The notes below the pieces were generated by a model, which searched no databases, was not told where the DNA came from, and saw only the letters and a program-made list of their open reading frames with translations. The position numbers and the translations under genes are program-made. From contig CAJKQK010000070.1 in NCBI GenBank assembly GCA_905202055.1, forward strand, positions 1 to 10,707: a DNA stretch of 10,707 nt, given 5' to 3'. Source of the DNA: an uncultured Oxalobacter sp. (lineage in GTDB: Bacteria > Pseudomonadota > Gammaproteobacteria > Burkholderiales > Burkholderiaceae_D). Below are positions 1 through 5,744 of this stretch, piece by piece. The first letter of the stretch is position 1; every line of letters begins with the position of its first letter.

Positions 1-43
1 AGCGACAGGGGGCTTCGGTCTGAATTTCACTTACATAAAACAT
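1..43 (-). CDS. 5' end of a divergent gene, function unknown (partial)
   Basis: On the minus strand an ATG at 43-41 opens a frame that stays open to the left edge of the window (MFYVSEIQTEAPCR, 14 codons). A Shine-Dalgarno-like GGGAG lies about ten bases upstream of it, at 53-57 on the plus strand. The position, head to head with a LysR regulator across a short intergenic region, is the classic arrangement of a LysR gene and its target. Too little is visible to name a family. The call rests on the start codon, the ribosome site and the context only. Confidence 0.4.
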   Translation of the reverse strand, partial: MFYVSEIQTEAPCR

Positions 44-60
44 TGTGGTCACACTCCCGC

Positions 61-89
61 TTGACTTTTTTGCGTATTCAGTTTACCAT
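61..89 (+). promoter_or_regulatory. Sigma70-type promoter of the LysR gene
   Basis: TTGACT at 61-66 (5 of 6 to the -35 consensus) is followed after 17 bases by TACCAT at 84-89 (4 of 6 to the -10 consensus). Transcription would start near 96, about 65 bases before the LysR start codon. A 10-base perfect palindrome, TGTAATTACA at 96-105, sits at the predicted start. The octamer CATGTAAT occurs at 94-101 and again at 121-128. Either could be an operator for autoregulation, which is usual for LysR genes. That is inference. Confidence 0.5.
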
Positions 90-161
90 GTTCCATGTAA
101 TTACAAAAGCGAATGTTTATCATGTAATGCATGAGGATATCAGATAGTTTTGGGGCGATTT

Positions 162-1028
162 GTGGACAAGAACATTCAGAAATATCAGGCTTTCATCAAG
201 GCTGTGGAATATGGAAGCTTTACGAAAGCCGCCGAAGTGCTGTTTTATTCCCAGTCGGGCATCAGCCGCATGATCGGCGATCTGGAAAGCGACTGGAACG
301 TGACGCTTCTGGAACGCAACCGCGCGGGAGTCAAACTGACGTCCGAAGGCCTGAAACTCCTGCCTTTCGCGAAAAGCGTGTGTGAGGAGTACCGGAAATT
401 GCAGATGGAAGTGGACGGGCTGAACGGCCTGCAATCCGGCCTGATCCGCATCGGTACGTTTTCCAGTGTGGCGACGCACTGGCTGCCGAATATCATCCGG
501 GCATTCCGGAAAGACTACCCGAACATCGATTACGAGCTTTTGCCTGGCGATTATGCGGAAATCGAAGGCTGGATCGAAGAGGGACGGGTGGATTGCGGGT
601 TTGTGCTTTTGCCGACCCATCCCGGTTTCGAGACGGTTTTTCTGGAACAGGACCGTTTTCTGGCCGTCTTGCCGGAAAACCATCCTCTGGCGGAATATGA
701 TCGCGTCCCGGTCGCCGCTCTCTGCGAAGAGCCATTCATTTTGCTGGAAAAAGGGACCAATGACGATGTTTCCCGGATATTCAGGCAAAACCAGTTGACT
801 CCCGGAGTGCGTTATACCCTTTGGGACGACTATGCCATCATGTCGATGGTGGAATGCGGGCTCGGAGTCAGCATTTTGCCCGAGCTGATTCTGAAACGCA
901 TTCCTTACCGGATCGTCACGAGAGAGCTGGATGTTCCCGCCTGCCGCCATATCAGCCTTGCGCTGAAGGAGTCGAAAACGGCGTCCGTCGCTGTCCGGCG
1001 GTTTCTGGATTATTTACCGTACCGCTAG
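162..1028 (+). CDS. LysR-family transcriptional regulator
   Basis: The 288-aa product is the usual length for the LysR family of DNA-binding, ligand-responsive regulators. Residues 1-60 form the winged helix-turn-helix: YQAFIKAVEYGSFTKAAEVL, then SQSGISRMIGDLE and a wing ending LLERNRAGVKLTSEG. The rest is the periplasmic-binding-like effector domain, with the typical segment LRIGTFSSVATHWLPNI (here IRIGTFSS) near residue 100 and MVECGLGVSILPELIL near residue 235. I chose GTG at 162 because GGGG (152-155) sits six bases upstream. TTG at 150 in the same frame would add four residues. The gene is divergent from the partial gene at the left edge, which is its likely target. It appears to be a host gene bordering the phage-derived region. 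The effector is unknown. Confidence 0.9.
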   Translation: MDKNIQKYQAFIKAVEYGSFTKAAEVLFYSQSGISRMIGDLESDWNVTLLERNRAGVKLTSEGLKLLPFAKSVCEEYRKLQMEVDGLNGLQSGLIRIGTFSSVATHWLPNIIRAFRKDYPNIDYELLPGDYAEIEGWIEEGRVDCGFVLLPTHPGFETVFLEQDRFLAVLPENHPLAEYDRVPVAALCEEPFILLEKGTNDDVSRIFRQNQLTPGVRYTLWDDYAIMSMVECGLGVSILPELILKRIPYRIVTRELDVPACRHISLALKESKTASVAVRRFLDYLPYR

Positions 1029-1115
1029 GTTTTTTCAGTCTGGTTTCGGGTTTATCAAGATCAAAGGCGAAACGGCCTGCCTGAATTTTTCATGGCGCGG
1101 TAATTTTTGCTTTTT

Positions 1116-1137
1116 TGTCACATTCCTTAATGTGACA
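1116..1137. promoter_or_regulatory. 22-bp perfect palindrome, candidate operator
   Basis: Arms TGTCACATT (1116-1124) and AATGTGACA (1129-1137) are perfectly complementary around a 4-base centre, CCTT. A run of T precedes the left arm and no T-run follows on either strand, so it does not work as an intrinsic terminator. The size and symmetry fit a binding site for a dimeric repressor or activator. The protein that would bind is not known. Confidence 0.4.
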
Positions 1138-1470
1138 GTCAAAAATATTCTTCGTGTTTACGTTTAGTTACCTTTCAGAAAACTTGTCCGCTTTATTCAC
1201 GAAACCTGTGGACAAGATGGTGGAGAACATTGTGAAGAGCCTGCATTCATGCGGTACGGATGAGCACTGCCTTTTTTTTGGGCAAACAGGGCTCCTGCAC
1301 GAGAGGAAAACGCGTGAATCAGCACATTTGAAAATTCATTCACAGGCTATCCGTTTCGAGTCTCGTTTTACCTTTTGATTATGTCATGGCTGACGAACGG
1401 AAAGAACCGTTTTTACAAAATGAAAAACAGCTTTTTCAAGCGTATTTTCTTTCTTCTGTCAATTCACACA

Positions 1471-1491
1471 TTATCAATAAATGTTTGATAA
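1471..1491. promoter_or_regulatory. 21-bp palindrome, candidate operator
   Basis: Arms TTATCAA (1471-1477) and TTGATAA (1485-1491) are perfectly complementary with a 7-base spacer. The form resembles phage repressor operators (short half-sites, odd spacer) or an FNR-type site with the wrong spacing. It lies about 160 bases before the Q-like gene. No good -35/-10 pair overlaps it that I can defend. Confidence 0.35.
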
Positions 1492-1649
1492 ATAGCTGGC
1501 CGATGATGAAAATACGGTTAATATCCGGGTACGGATCGAGCCGTTTATGGCTTTGAAAAGCACGCGTGATGCATGAGGCACACCATGAAAAAACGCCGCT
1601 CATCCGTAAACAGCTAAATCGATGACTGGTAAAAAGGTTAAGGAACAGA

Positions 1650-2000
1650 ATGGAAATTGAACTGGCTGATGAACTTTTGAGGGACTGGTATGACTGGTCG
1701 AGGCAATGGCGGCCTGCACTGGATATGCCGCATCTTGCACCGTATTGCCGCGAAGCCAAAAGCACAGGAGGGTGGGAGGATGATTCCGATATCATGGGAG
1801 AATCCCTTCACCGCAAGACGATGGAAGCGATTGACTTTTGCGTGAATAGCCTGCCGCCGGAATACAGTCTGGCTATCGGGCTTGAAATGCGCAAGCGTCG
1901 GGGAGCCGCAAGGGAGTGGAGAAACGGGTGTCGCAGGGTCAGCTACAAAATGGCGGTGGCCGCAATACTTCCCAAATTAAAGGAAAAATATCTGCTTTGA
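1650..2000 (+). CDS. Small phage regulator, possibly Q-like antiterminator
   Basis: The 116-aa protein begins at ATG 1650, with AAGGA (1640-1644) five bases upstream. The N-terminal part (LLRDWYDWSRQWRPALDMPHLAPYC, residues about 9-33) and the following segment with an acidic patch, then a helix-rich half (about residues 55-112), resemble in length and layout the small phage antitermination proteins (Phage_antitermQ type) that sit just before late operons in proteobacterial prophages. The similarity is judged by eye and no diagnostic catalytic motif exists for this family. The C-terminal half is basic (MRKRRGAAREWRNGCRR), consistent with nucleic acid binding. Its neighbours support the guess: a strong terminator follows, then a candidate promoter, then an operon punctuated by terminators. 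It could instead be another small phage protein. Confidence 0.4.
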   Translation: MEIELADELLRDWYDWSRQWRPALDMPHLAPYCREAKSTGGWEDDSDIMGESLHRKTMEAIDFCVNSLPPEYSLAIGLEMRKRRGAAREWRNGCRRVSYKMAVAAILPKLKEKYLL

Positions 2001-2070
2001 AAAAAACGGTCGATTCAATTCGAATCGGCTGATTGTCCCCTGAAAATGAAACGAATGTGATTCGAAATGA

Positions 2071-2097
2071 AACGGACGGCAAAACCGTCCGTTTTTT
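2071..2097 (+). terminator. Intrinsic terminator after the Q-like gene
   Basis: A perfect 9-bp stem AACGGACGG (2071-2079) / CCGTCCGTT (2085-2093) with a 5-base loop runs into TTTTTT (2092-2097) and a second T-run (2099-2104). It is a textbook Rho-independent terminator 70 bases after the stop of the Q-like gene. Confidence 0.9.
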
Positions 2098-2134
2098 ATT
2101 TTTTGAAAATAATTGAAAAAAATGCGAAACCTGG

Positions 2135-2162
2135 CTGACAGAAGAAAAAAAATCATTAAAAT
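2135..2162 (+). promoter_or_regulatory. Candidate late promoter of the tail operon
   Basis: CTGACA at 2135-2140 (5 of 6 to -35) and TAAAAT at 2157-2162 (5 of 6 to -10) are separated by 16 bases in an A-rich stretch. It lies just downstream of the terminator that closes the Q-like gene and upstream of all tail genes. The predicted start near 2169 would give a leader of about 120 bases before the next terminator. The position is comparable to lambda pR'. This is a motif match only. Confidence 0.45.
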
Positions 2163-2264
2163 AATGAATGTGGTGGTTCCGCTCGCCTGTAGCTTTTGTC
2201 AATGCCCGGTTTTCCGGTATCGATGCAAGCCGACAGGCAACCAGCAGAACCGCTCTGGAAACAG

Positions 2265-2289
2265 GCCTCGCTTTTGCGGGGCTTTTTTT
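2265..2289 (+). terminator. Leader terminator (tR'-like position)
   Basis: Stem GCCTCGC (2265-2271) / GCGGGGC (2276-2282), 7 bp with one G-U pair, has a TTTT loop and is followed by seven T (2283-2289). It lies about 120 bases downstream of the candidate late promoter and would block the tail operon unless read through. Confidence 0.8.
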
Positions 2290-2399
2290 ATGCCCAAAAC
2301 CTCCTTTGCTGTTGTTCCTGTCGTTGGATCGGGGCGGCTCTGGCGGTCAACCACCACATCTTTATGAGAAAACACCCGTCTTGACTGGACGGATCGATG

Positions 2400-2424
2400 G
2401 CCCTGCCGGTTGGCGGGGCTTTTT
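2400..2424 (+). terminator. Second leader terminator, just before the first tail-operon gene
   Basis: Stem GCCCTGCC (2400-2407) / GGCGGGGC (2412-2419), 8 bp with one G-U pair, has a GGTT loop and is followed by TTTTT (2420-2424). It ends 16 bases before the start codon at 2441, so it also sits next to the ribosome site of that gene. Confidence 0.8.
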
Positions 2425-2440
2425 GTTTTGAGGGATAACG

Positions 2441-2635
2441 ATGTCCGAACCACGACTCCCGGGTGAAGACCGGGACGAAAACGAAGCGGTTTTTAACCGG
2501 ATATGGAAAAAAGACGATGCGTTTTACGAGCGTTACCGTTTGCAGAAGTATCGACAGAGAGCAAGACGAAAAAATCTCAACCCGGCTTTTGACAAGCCAG
2601 ATCGAATGGATGGAAAAAATGAGTTTACAAAGTGA
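2441..2635 (+). CDS. Small charged protein of unknown function, first gene of the tail operon
   Basis: The 64-aa product is very rich in charged residues (starts MSEPRLPGEDRDENEAVF, then basic YRLQKYRQRARRKNLN). It has no signal peptide or membrane segment. The start is well supported: AGGGA (2431-2435) lies five bases before the ATG. Its end overlaps the start of the next gene by 17 bases, suggesting translational coupling. I do not recognise the family. In lambdoid and HK97-like phages a head-tail connector or neck gene normally occupies this place. This protein is too short to be one of the usual neck proteins. Confidence 0.6.
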   Translation: MSEPRLPGEDRDENEAVFNRIWKKDDAFYERYRLQKYRQRARRKNLNPAFDKPDRMDGKNEFTK

Positions 2636-2972
2636 ATTTGAAACACTGGTCGGGGCCAGTTGCGACAATCGGGTTTATCCGAACGTCGTCCCTGCCGAAG
2701 CCGCAAAACCCTGTTTGACGTACTTCCGTATTTCCAGTGTGCCGGCGACTCTGGATATGGATTCGGAAGAGGTCATTCAATTATTCAATACCGTTTTGCA
2801 GGTCGATGCAGTTGCCGCGACTTATACCGAAGCGGTCAATCTGGCGCATGACGTCAGGATGAAGCTTCGCGAGTGGGACAGACAAAACAAAATCAGGTTG
2901 GAAAAAGACCTGTATGAAGTTGAAACCGGTTTGCATCACGTTGTTCTGGAGATTTCCGTCTGGCACCCGTAA
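2619..2972 (+). CDS. Tail terminator / tail completion protein (DUF3168-like)
   Basis: The 117-aa protein (MSLQSEFETLVGASCDNRVYPNVVP...) matches the pattern of the gp17/DUF3168 tail completion family: an N-terminal helix, then the 'R-V-YP-VP---PCLTYFRIS' strand, a central helix with VDAVAATYTEAVNLAHDVR, and a final strand. These proteins form a ring that ends tube growth and caps the tail, the role of lambda U. I chose ATG 2619 (GGAAAA just upstream, product starting at the conserved region). An upstream ATG at 2463 in the same frame would add 52 residues, but these are merely an out-of-frame reading of the preceding gene. The next gene is the tail tube, as expected. Confidence 0.7.
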   Translation: MSLQSEFETLVGASCDNRVYPNVVPAEAAKPCLTYFRISSVPATLDMDSEEVIQLFNTVLQVDAVAATYTEAVNLAHDVRMKLREWDRQNKIRLEKDLYEVETGLHHVVLEISVWHP

Positions 2973-3008
2973 TCCGGACAAAATCGACAACAGGGTGATT
3001 CATCAGTT

Positions 3009-3042
3009 GCTGCCCGATTATCGGATTCGGGTGGCTTTTTTT
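3009..3042 (+). terminator. Terminator-like hairpin between tail terminator and tube genes
   Basis: GCTGCCCGA (3009-3017) pairs with TCGGGTGGC (3027-3035), 9 bp with two G-U pairs and a 9-base loop, followed by seven T (3036-3042). It ends 20 bases before the tube gene start. The ribosome site AGGAG (3049-3053) lies just outside it. Confidence 0.6.
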
Positions 3043-3061
3043 ATTTTCAGGAGATATTTAT

Positions 3062-3478
3062 ATGGCAAGTACCGCAATTTCCGCACAAGGGTCCTCTATC
3101 GAAATCAACACTGCCGCTTCTGGCGAAGCGACATGGGCCAAAATCAAAAACATCATTTCTTTCACCGGTTTTGACGGTGCTGCGTCCGAAATCGACGTGA
3201 CCGATCTGGACAGTACGGCAAAAGAATTCCGCCTTGGCCTTCAGGATCACGGCAAATTTTCTTTCGACATGCACATTGACCGTGCCGATGCCGGCCAAAT
3301 CGCTCTGGAAGCCGCCCGCAAGGCTGGCAAAGTCACCCGGCTGAAACTGACCCTGCCGAACGGCGATGCAGCGACTTTTTCCGTACTGGTCAAGTCCACC
3401 CCGATTACCGGTGGCATTGACGCCGTACTGAAAGGTTCCGTCGAAACCCGCATTACAGGAGACATCGAATGGGCGTAA
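3062..3478 (+). CDS. V: Major tail tube protein (lambda V-like)
   Basis: The 138-aa protein is a phage tail tube protein of the lambda gpV N-terminal type. Hexamers of it stack around the tape measure to form the non-contractile tube. The pattern is typical: MASTAISAQGSSIEINTA at the N-terminus, the motif ISFTGFDGAASEIDVTDLDSTAKEF around residues 32-56, then beta-strands ending in a terminal strand GSVETRITGDIEWA. It lacks the C-terminal Ig-like domain found on lambda V, so it is only the core tube domain. It has a strong ribosome site, AGGAG, eight bases before the ATG, as expected for the most abundant tail protein. Its 3' end overlaps the next gene by 10 bases. Confidence 0.88.
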   Translation: MASTAISAQGSSIEINTAASGEATWAKIKNIISFTGFDGAASEIDVTDLDSTAKEFRLGLQDHGKFSFDMHIDRADAGQIALEAARKAGKVTRLKLTLPNGDAATFSVLVKSTPITGGIDAVLKGSVETRITGDIEWA

Positions 3479-3822
3479 TGCTTCTGGACAGAGAGGCAAT
3501 CCTCGGGGCGAAGGATACCCATTCCGAAGTCGTTCACGTTGAAGAGTGGGGCGGACACGTCTGCATCCGCGCCATGACTGGCGCGGAACGCGACGACTTC
3601 CGTGCCGCTATCGAGGGGGCGGAAACTTCTCTGGTTGGAAAATTCGAAGCTCCCCTGCTGGCACTGACGTTAGTCGATGAAGAAGGCAAACGCCTTTTTA
3701 CCATTGACGACGTCGAAGCCTTGCGTGCCAAATCCGCGACGGTTCTGGACAGGCTTGCCCAAATCGCACTCCGTGTGAACGGCATGTCTGATGGAGCACA
3801 GGAGGAAGCCGCAAAAAACTGA
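3469..3822 (+). CDS. G: Tail assembly chaperone (lambda G-like)
   Basis: The 117-aa protein occupies the G position between tube and tape measure. It has the typical MTGAERDDF motif (about residues 36-44), then helices with LLALTLVDEEGKRLFTIDDVEALRAKS and a C-terminal helix LDRLAQIALRVNGM before an acidic tail. Such chaperones coat the tape measure before tube polymerisation. ATG 3469 is chosen because AGGAG (3457-3461) lies seven bases upstream. It ends with the codons GCC GCA AAA AAC TGA, in which A AAA AAC is a slippery heptamer, so part of the product is expected as a 236-aa G-T fusion. Confidence 0.8.
   Translation: MGVMLLDREAILGAKDTHSEVVHVEEWGGHVCIRAMTGAERDDFRAAIEGAETSLVGKFEAPLLALTLVDEEGKRLFTIDDVEALRAKSATVLDRLAQIALRVNGMSDGAQEEAAKN
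3813..3819 (+). promoter_or_regulatory. Programmed -1 ribosomal frameshift site (A AAA AAC)
   Basis: The heptamer A AAA AAC lies in the correct phase of gene G (zero-frame codons AAA and AAC) and is followed at once by the G stop codon TGA (3820-3822). A -1 slip moves the ribosome into CTG AAG GCG CGA, which is open and in frame with gene T from 3819 to 4178. This mirrors the conserved G/GT frameshift of lambda-type tails, where the lambda slippery site is GGGAAAG. The frame and phase are seen directly. Actual slippage is inferred. Confidence 0.8.
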
Positions 3823-3839
3823 AGGCGCGACCGGAACTC

Positions 3840-4178
3840 ATGATGTGGTTCCGGCTCGCGCTTTCCCTGGGCATGTCGGTCAAACGTGCCAAACAGGAAA
3901 TCGACAGCCATGAATTCTGCTACTGGATGGCTTATTACGGACTCGAGCCGTGGGGCGAAACAGTGGCCGATATGAGGCATGGCATAGCCGTGGCGACTCT
4001 GGCGAATATCAACAGGAATACCGGGGCACGACCGGAACCTTACTTGCCTGCGGATTTCATTCCGTGGATGGAAACGGACCGGCATGAACCCATAGAGACG
4101 GGGCCTATCCTGCTTGACGGGCCGGATACGCAAACACGGCTGATCAAGGCGGCCGTATTCGGTTGCCAACCCGAGTGA
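3840..4178 (+). CDS. T: Tail assembly protein T domain, expressed as G-T fusion
   Basis: The frame shows the lambda gpT-type sequence: LKARPELMMWFRLALSLGMSVKRAKQEI followed by SHEFCYWMAYYGLEPWGE. This family binds the tail tube protein and, fused to G, recruits it to the tape measure. The given start is the ATG at 3840, but the frame is open from 3819 and there is no ribosome site before 3840, so the natural product is probably made only by the -1 frameshift from gene G. The shifted part would add 119 residues from 3819. The second half (about residues 50-112) is more variable and proline-rich. Confidence 0.8.
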   Translation: MMWFRLALSLGMSVKRAKQEIDSHEFCYWMAYYGLEPWGETVADMRHGIAVATLANINRNTGARPEPYLPADFIPWMETDRHEPIETGPILLDGPDTQTRLIKAAVFGCQPE

Positions 4179-4180
4179 TG

Positions 4181-4209
4181 AATGCCCCTTTTCACGAGAA
4201 AGGGGCATT
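4181..4209 (+). terminator. Long stem-loop between T and the tape measure gene
   Basis: A perfect 11-bp stem AATGCCCCTTT (4181-4191) / AAAGGGGCATT (4199-4209) has a 7-base loop. The T-run after it is short (TTT then CATTATTC), so termination would be partial. It may instead stabilise or process the mRNA. The tape measure ribosome site lies 48 bases further on. Confidence 0.5.
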
Positions 4210-4270
4210 TCATTATTCATGAATAACAGTTGATCAAACACGCTTTTGGCGGGTTTGGGAGGAAAAACAT

Positions 4271-5410
4271 ATGTCAATATCATCTGACCAGTACATGCAA
4301 AAGATGGAGACAGGTATGGTCGACGTGCGCCAGTGCGTGATCAAAATGGAAGCGTCTCTCCAGAAACTGGTTGCCGATTCGAAGGCGATGCAGCAACTGG
4401 TAAAGCAGTCACTGGCGAAAGACAAACAGGGCGCGGCAGCGGGTAAATCCGATGCTGGCGCCGGTGCCAAAAACGGCGACGGCGCCAAAAGTGGACCATT
4501 GGATAATGTGATTTCCAGCCTGTCCAAAAAACTGGCTGACGGAATCGGGAGCGCTCTTCTGAAAGTGTTGGGGCTGGAAGAAAAGAAGAAAGACAATAGT
4601 ACCGCTAATAATCAGGCACAAGGGGCTGGTGCCGGTGCAGGAGCAAAGGATGACAAGGCCAGGGAAAATAAAAAGGAAAATGCAGACAGCCTGAAAGACA
4701 AATCCACCGTTGAGATCATGCAAAAGGCGATAGAGGATTTTGGTGGCAGCGCTGAGCAAGCCAACAAACGGATTTACGATTCCATGTCCGTTGCGCTGAA
4801 AAGTTCATCTGATGCATTGGTCAAATTCGTGACGACGGGCAAGCTGAATTTCAGCGATCTGGCCAAATCCATCATTTCTGACATCATGAAAATTCAGGCA
4901 AAGGCGGCCATTGCCGGACTGGCGCAGTTTTTGCTTGGTTCAGCAGTATCATTTTTTGGCGGTGGCACGAATCAAACATCAGGAACGGCAAATTTCCAGC
5001 CTAATGTCTCTGATAACTGGGGCATGGGAAGTTTTGGCGACCTTATGGGCAGTAGCAGTGGCCTGTCTTCGACAGGTTTCAGATTCACTCCTTCCGGTGC
5101 AGCCGGTTTCGACGTCCCTGCCGGAGTCAATCCACTGACCCAGCTTCATGAAAAGGAAATGGTTCTTCCTGCACAGTATGCCGATGTCATCCGGGGCCTT
5201 GCCAATAATGGTGGCGTATCCGGTGGCGGCATCAACATCAATACCAGCATTTCCGTTGCCAGTGATGGCACATCGAACCAGAAAAGTGATGGCGGCGGCA
5301 GCTCGCAGCGGCAGCTGGCCGATATGATTAACGACCAGACACGGGCGGTCATTGCGCGCGAAATGCGTCAGGGCGGCCTGATCTGGAACATGAGAATGGG
5401 TGTGGCATGA
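4271..5410 (+). CDS. H: Tail tape measure protein, strongly shortened (lambda H-like C-terminal domain)
   Basis: The tape measure runs inside the tube and its length sets tail length. This one has only 379 aa, compared with 853 in lambda. Residues about 147-230 match the conserved lambda tape measure C-terminal region (MQKAIEDFGGSAEQANKRI, then VKFVTTGKLNFSDLAKSIISDI and a hydrophobic stretch IAGLAQFLLGSAVSFFG). Residues about 270-312 hold the typical FTPSGAAGFDVPAGVNPLTQ and LHEKEMVLPAQYADVIRGLA. Before this there is only a short predicted coiled coil (residues 1-52), a G/A/K-rich linker (53-74), one amphipathic helix (76-104) and a second linker (105-145). The two linkers share the GAGAK pattern. 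The start is supported by GGGAGG (4257-4262). The frame is intact and its stop overlaps the M start (ATGA). Confidence 0.82.
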   Translation: MSISSDQYMQKMETGMVDVRQCVIKMEASLQKLVADSKAMQQLVKQSLAKDKQGAAAGKSDAGAGAKNGDGAKSGPLDNVISSLSKKLADGIGSALLKVLGLEEKKKDNSTANNQAQGAGAGAGAKDDKARENKKENADSLKDKSTVEIMQKAIEDFGGSAEQANKRIYDSMSVALKSSSDALVKFVTTGKLNFSDLAKSIISDIMKIQAKAAIAGLAQFLLGSAVSFFGGGTNQTSGTANFQPNVSDNWGMGSFGDLMGSSSGLSSTGFRFTPSGAAGFDVPAGVNPLTQLHEKEMVLPAQYADVIRGLANNGGVSGGGININTSISVASDGTSNQKSDGGGSSQRQLADMINDQTRAVIAREMRQGGLIWNMRMGVA

Positions 5411-5742
5411 GCGTAAAAGAAACTTTCACATGGACGCCTCTGGCAGGCAGTAACGGAACGAAAAAATACCGTGTCCAGTCGGCCCAGTTCGGCGATGGGT
5501 ACCAACAGGTCGCCGCAGATGGCATCAACAACCACATCGAATCCTGGCCCGTGTCGTTCACCGGAACGAAAGAGGAAATCAAACCGATCAGGGATTTTCT
5601 CGACCGTCATGCAGGCTATCAGGCGTTTTACTGGACGCCTCCGATGGGCGAAAAGGGCATGTTCCGTTCTTTCGATATCACCCTAACCCCGCTCGGTGGC
5701 GACATTTATACGTTATCGACCGTTTTTGAACAGGCATTCTGA
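5407..5742 (+). CDS. M: Minor tail protein M (distal tail)
   Basis: The 111-aa protein is of the lambda gpM family, which builds the distal ring at the end of the tube. Recognisable are F-TWTPLAGSNGTKKYRV, the strand AQFGDGYQQVAADGINNHIESWPV, and FLDRHAGYQAFYWTPP near residue 65-80, the position where the family has its conserved 'G-F-WTPP' signature. It overlaps the tape measure stop by four bases (ATGA) and is followed two bases later by L, so it is tightly coupled. Its length is normal for the family. Confidence 0.88.
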   Translation: MSVKETFTWTPLAGSNGTKKYRVQSAQFGDGYQQVAADGINNHIESWPVSFTGTKEEIKPIRDFLDRHAGYQAFYWTPPMGEKGMFRSFDITLTPLGGDIYTLSTVFEQAF

Positions 5743-5744
5743 TC

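Larger units (their letters stand above)
1029..1649. other. 621-bp AT-rich intergenic region between the LysR gene and the phage-type genes
   Basis: I see no convincing gene here. A 74-codon frame from GTG 1154 has no ribosome site and no recognisable family. A tiny frame of 10 codons at 1585 (MKKRRSSVNS), with a GAGG upstream, could be a leader peptide but is weak. The stretch does contain two strong palindromes (1116-1137 and 1471-1491, listed separately) and is richer in A and T than either flank. It is the probable junction between host DNA and the phage-derived locus. No attachment-site repeat could be identified because the other end is outside the window. Confidence 0.5.
2001..2440. 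other. Non-coding late control region: terminators and candidate promoter
   Basis: This 440-bp stretch contains no convincing gene. An 87-codon frame at 2168 lacks a ribosome site and reads through two terminator hairpins. A 25-codon frame starting at ATG 2290, right after a T-run, also lacks one. What it holds in order is a cluster of GATTCG/CGAATC half-sites (2011-2064), a terminator (2071-2097), a promoter candidate (2135-2162), a terminator (2265-2289) and another terminator (2400-2424). This resembles the lambda region after gene Q, where a late promoter is followed by a short leader and a terminator that the antiterminator overrides. Confidence 0.45.

Noticed and set aside
120..950. A 276-codon frame on the minus strand
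   Set aside because: It lies opposite the LysR gene, whose sequence is unmistakable.
1116..1137. Palindrome as a terminator of the LysR gene
   Set aside because: The T-run is before the stem, not after it, and in the other direction the stem is followed by A, not T.
1183..1216. CTTGTCC/GGACAAG inverted repeat
   Set aside because: Seven-base arms 20 bases apart in AT-rich DNA are too weak to claim as a site.
1154..1378. A 74-codon frame starting with GTG in the intergenic region
   Set aside because: It has no ribosome site, an unusual start, low-complexity patches and no recognisable family.
2168..2431. An 87-codon frame in the late control region, and a 25-codon frame at ATG 2290
   Set aside because: Neither has a ribosome site. 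Both cover terminator hairpins or follow a T-run directly, and neither product resembles a known family.
2463..2618. N-terminal extension of the tail terminator protein to ATG 2463
   Set aside because: The extra 52 residues are only another frame of the well-supported 64-aa gene at 2441, and they do not look like the family.
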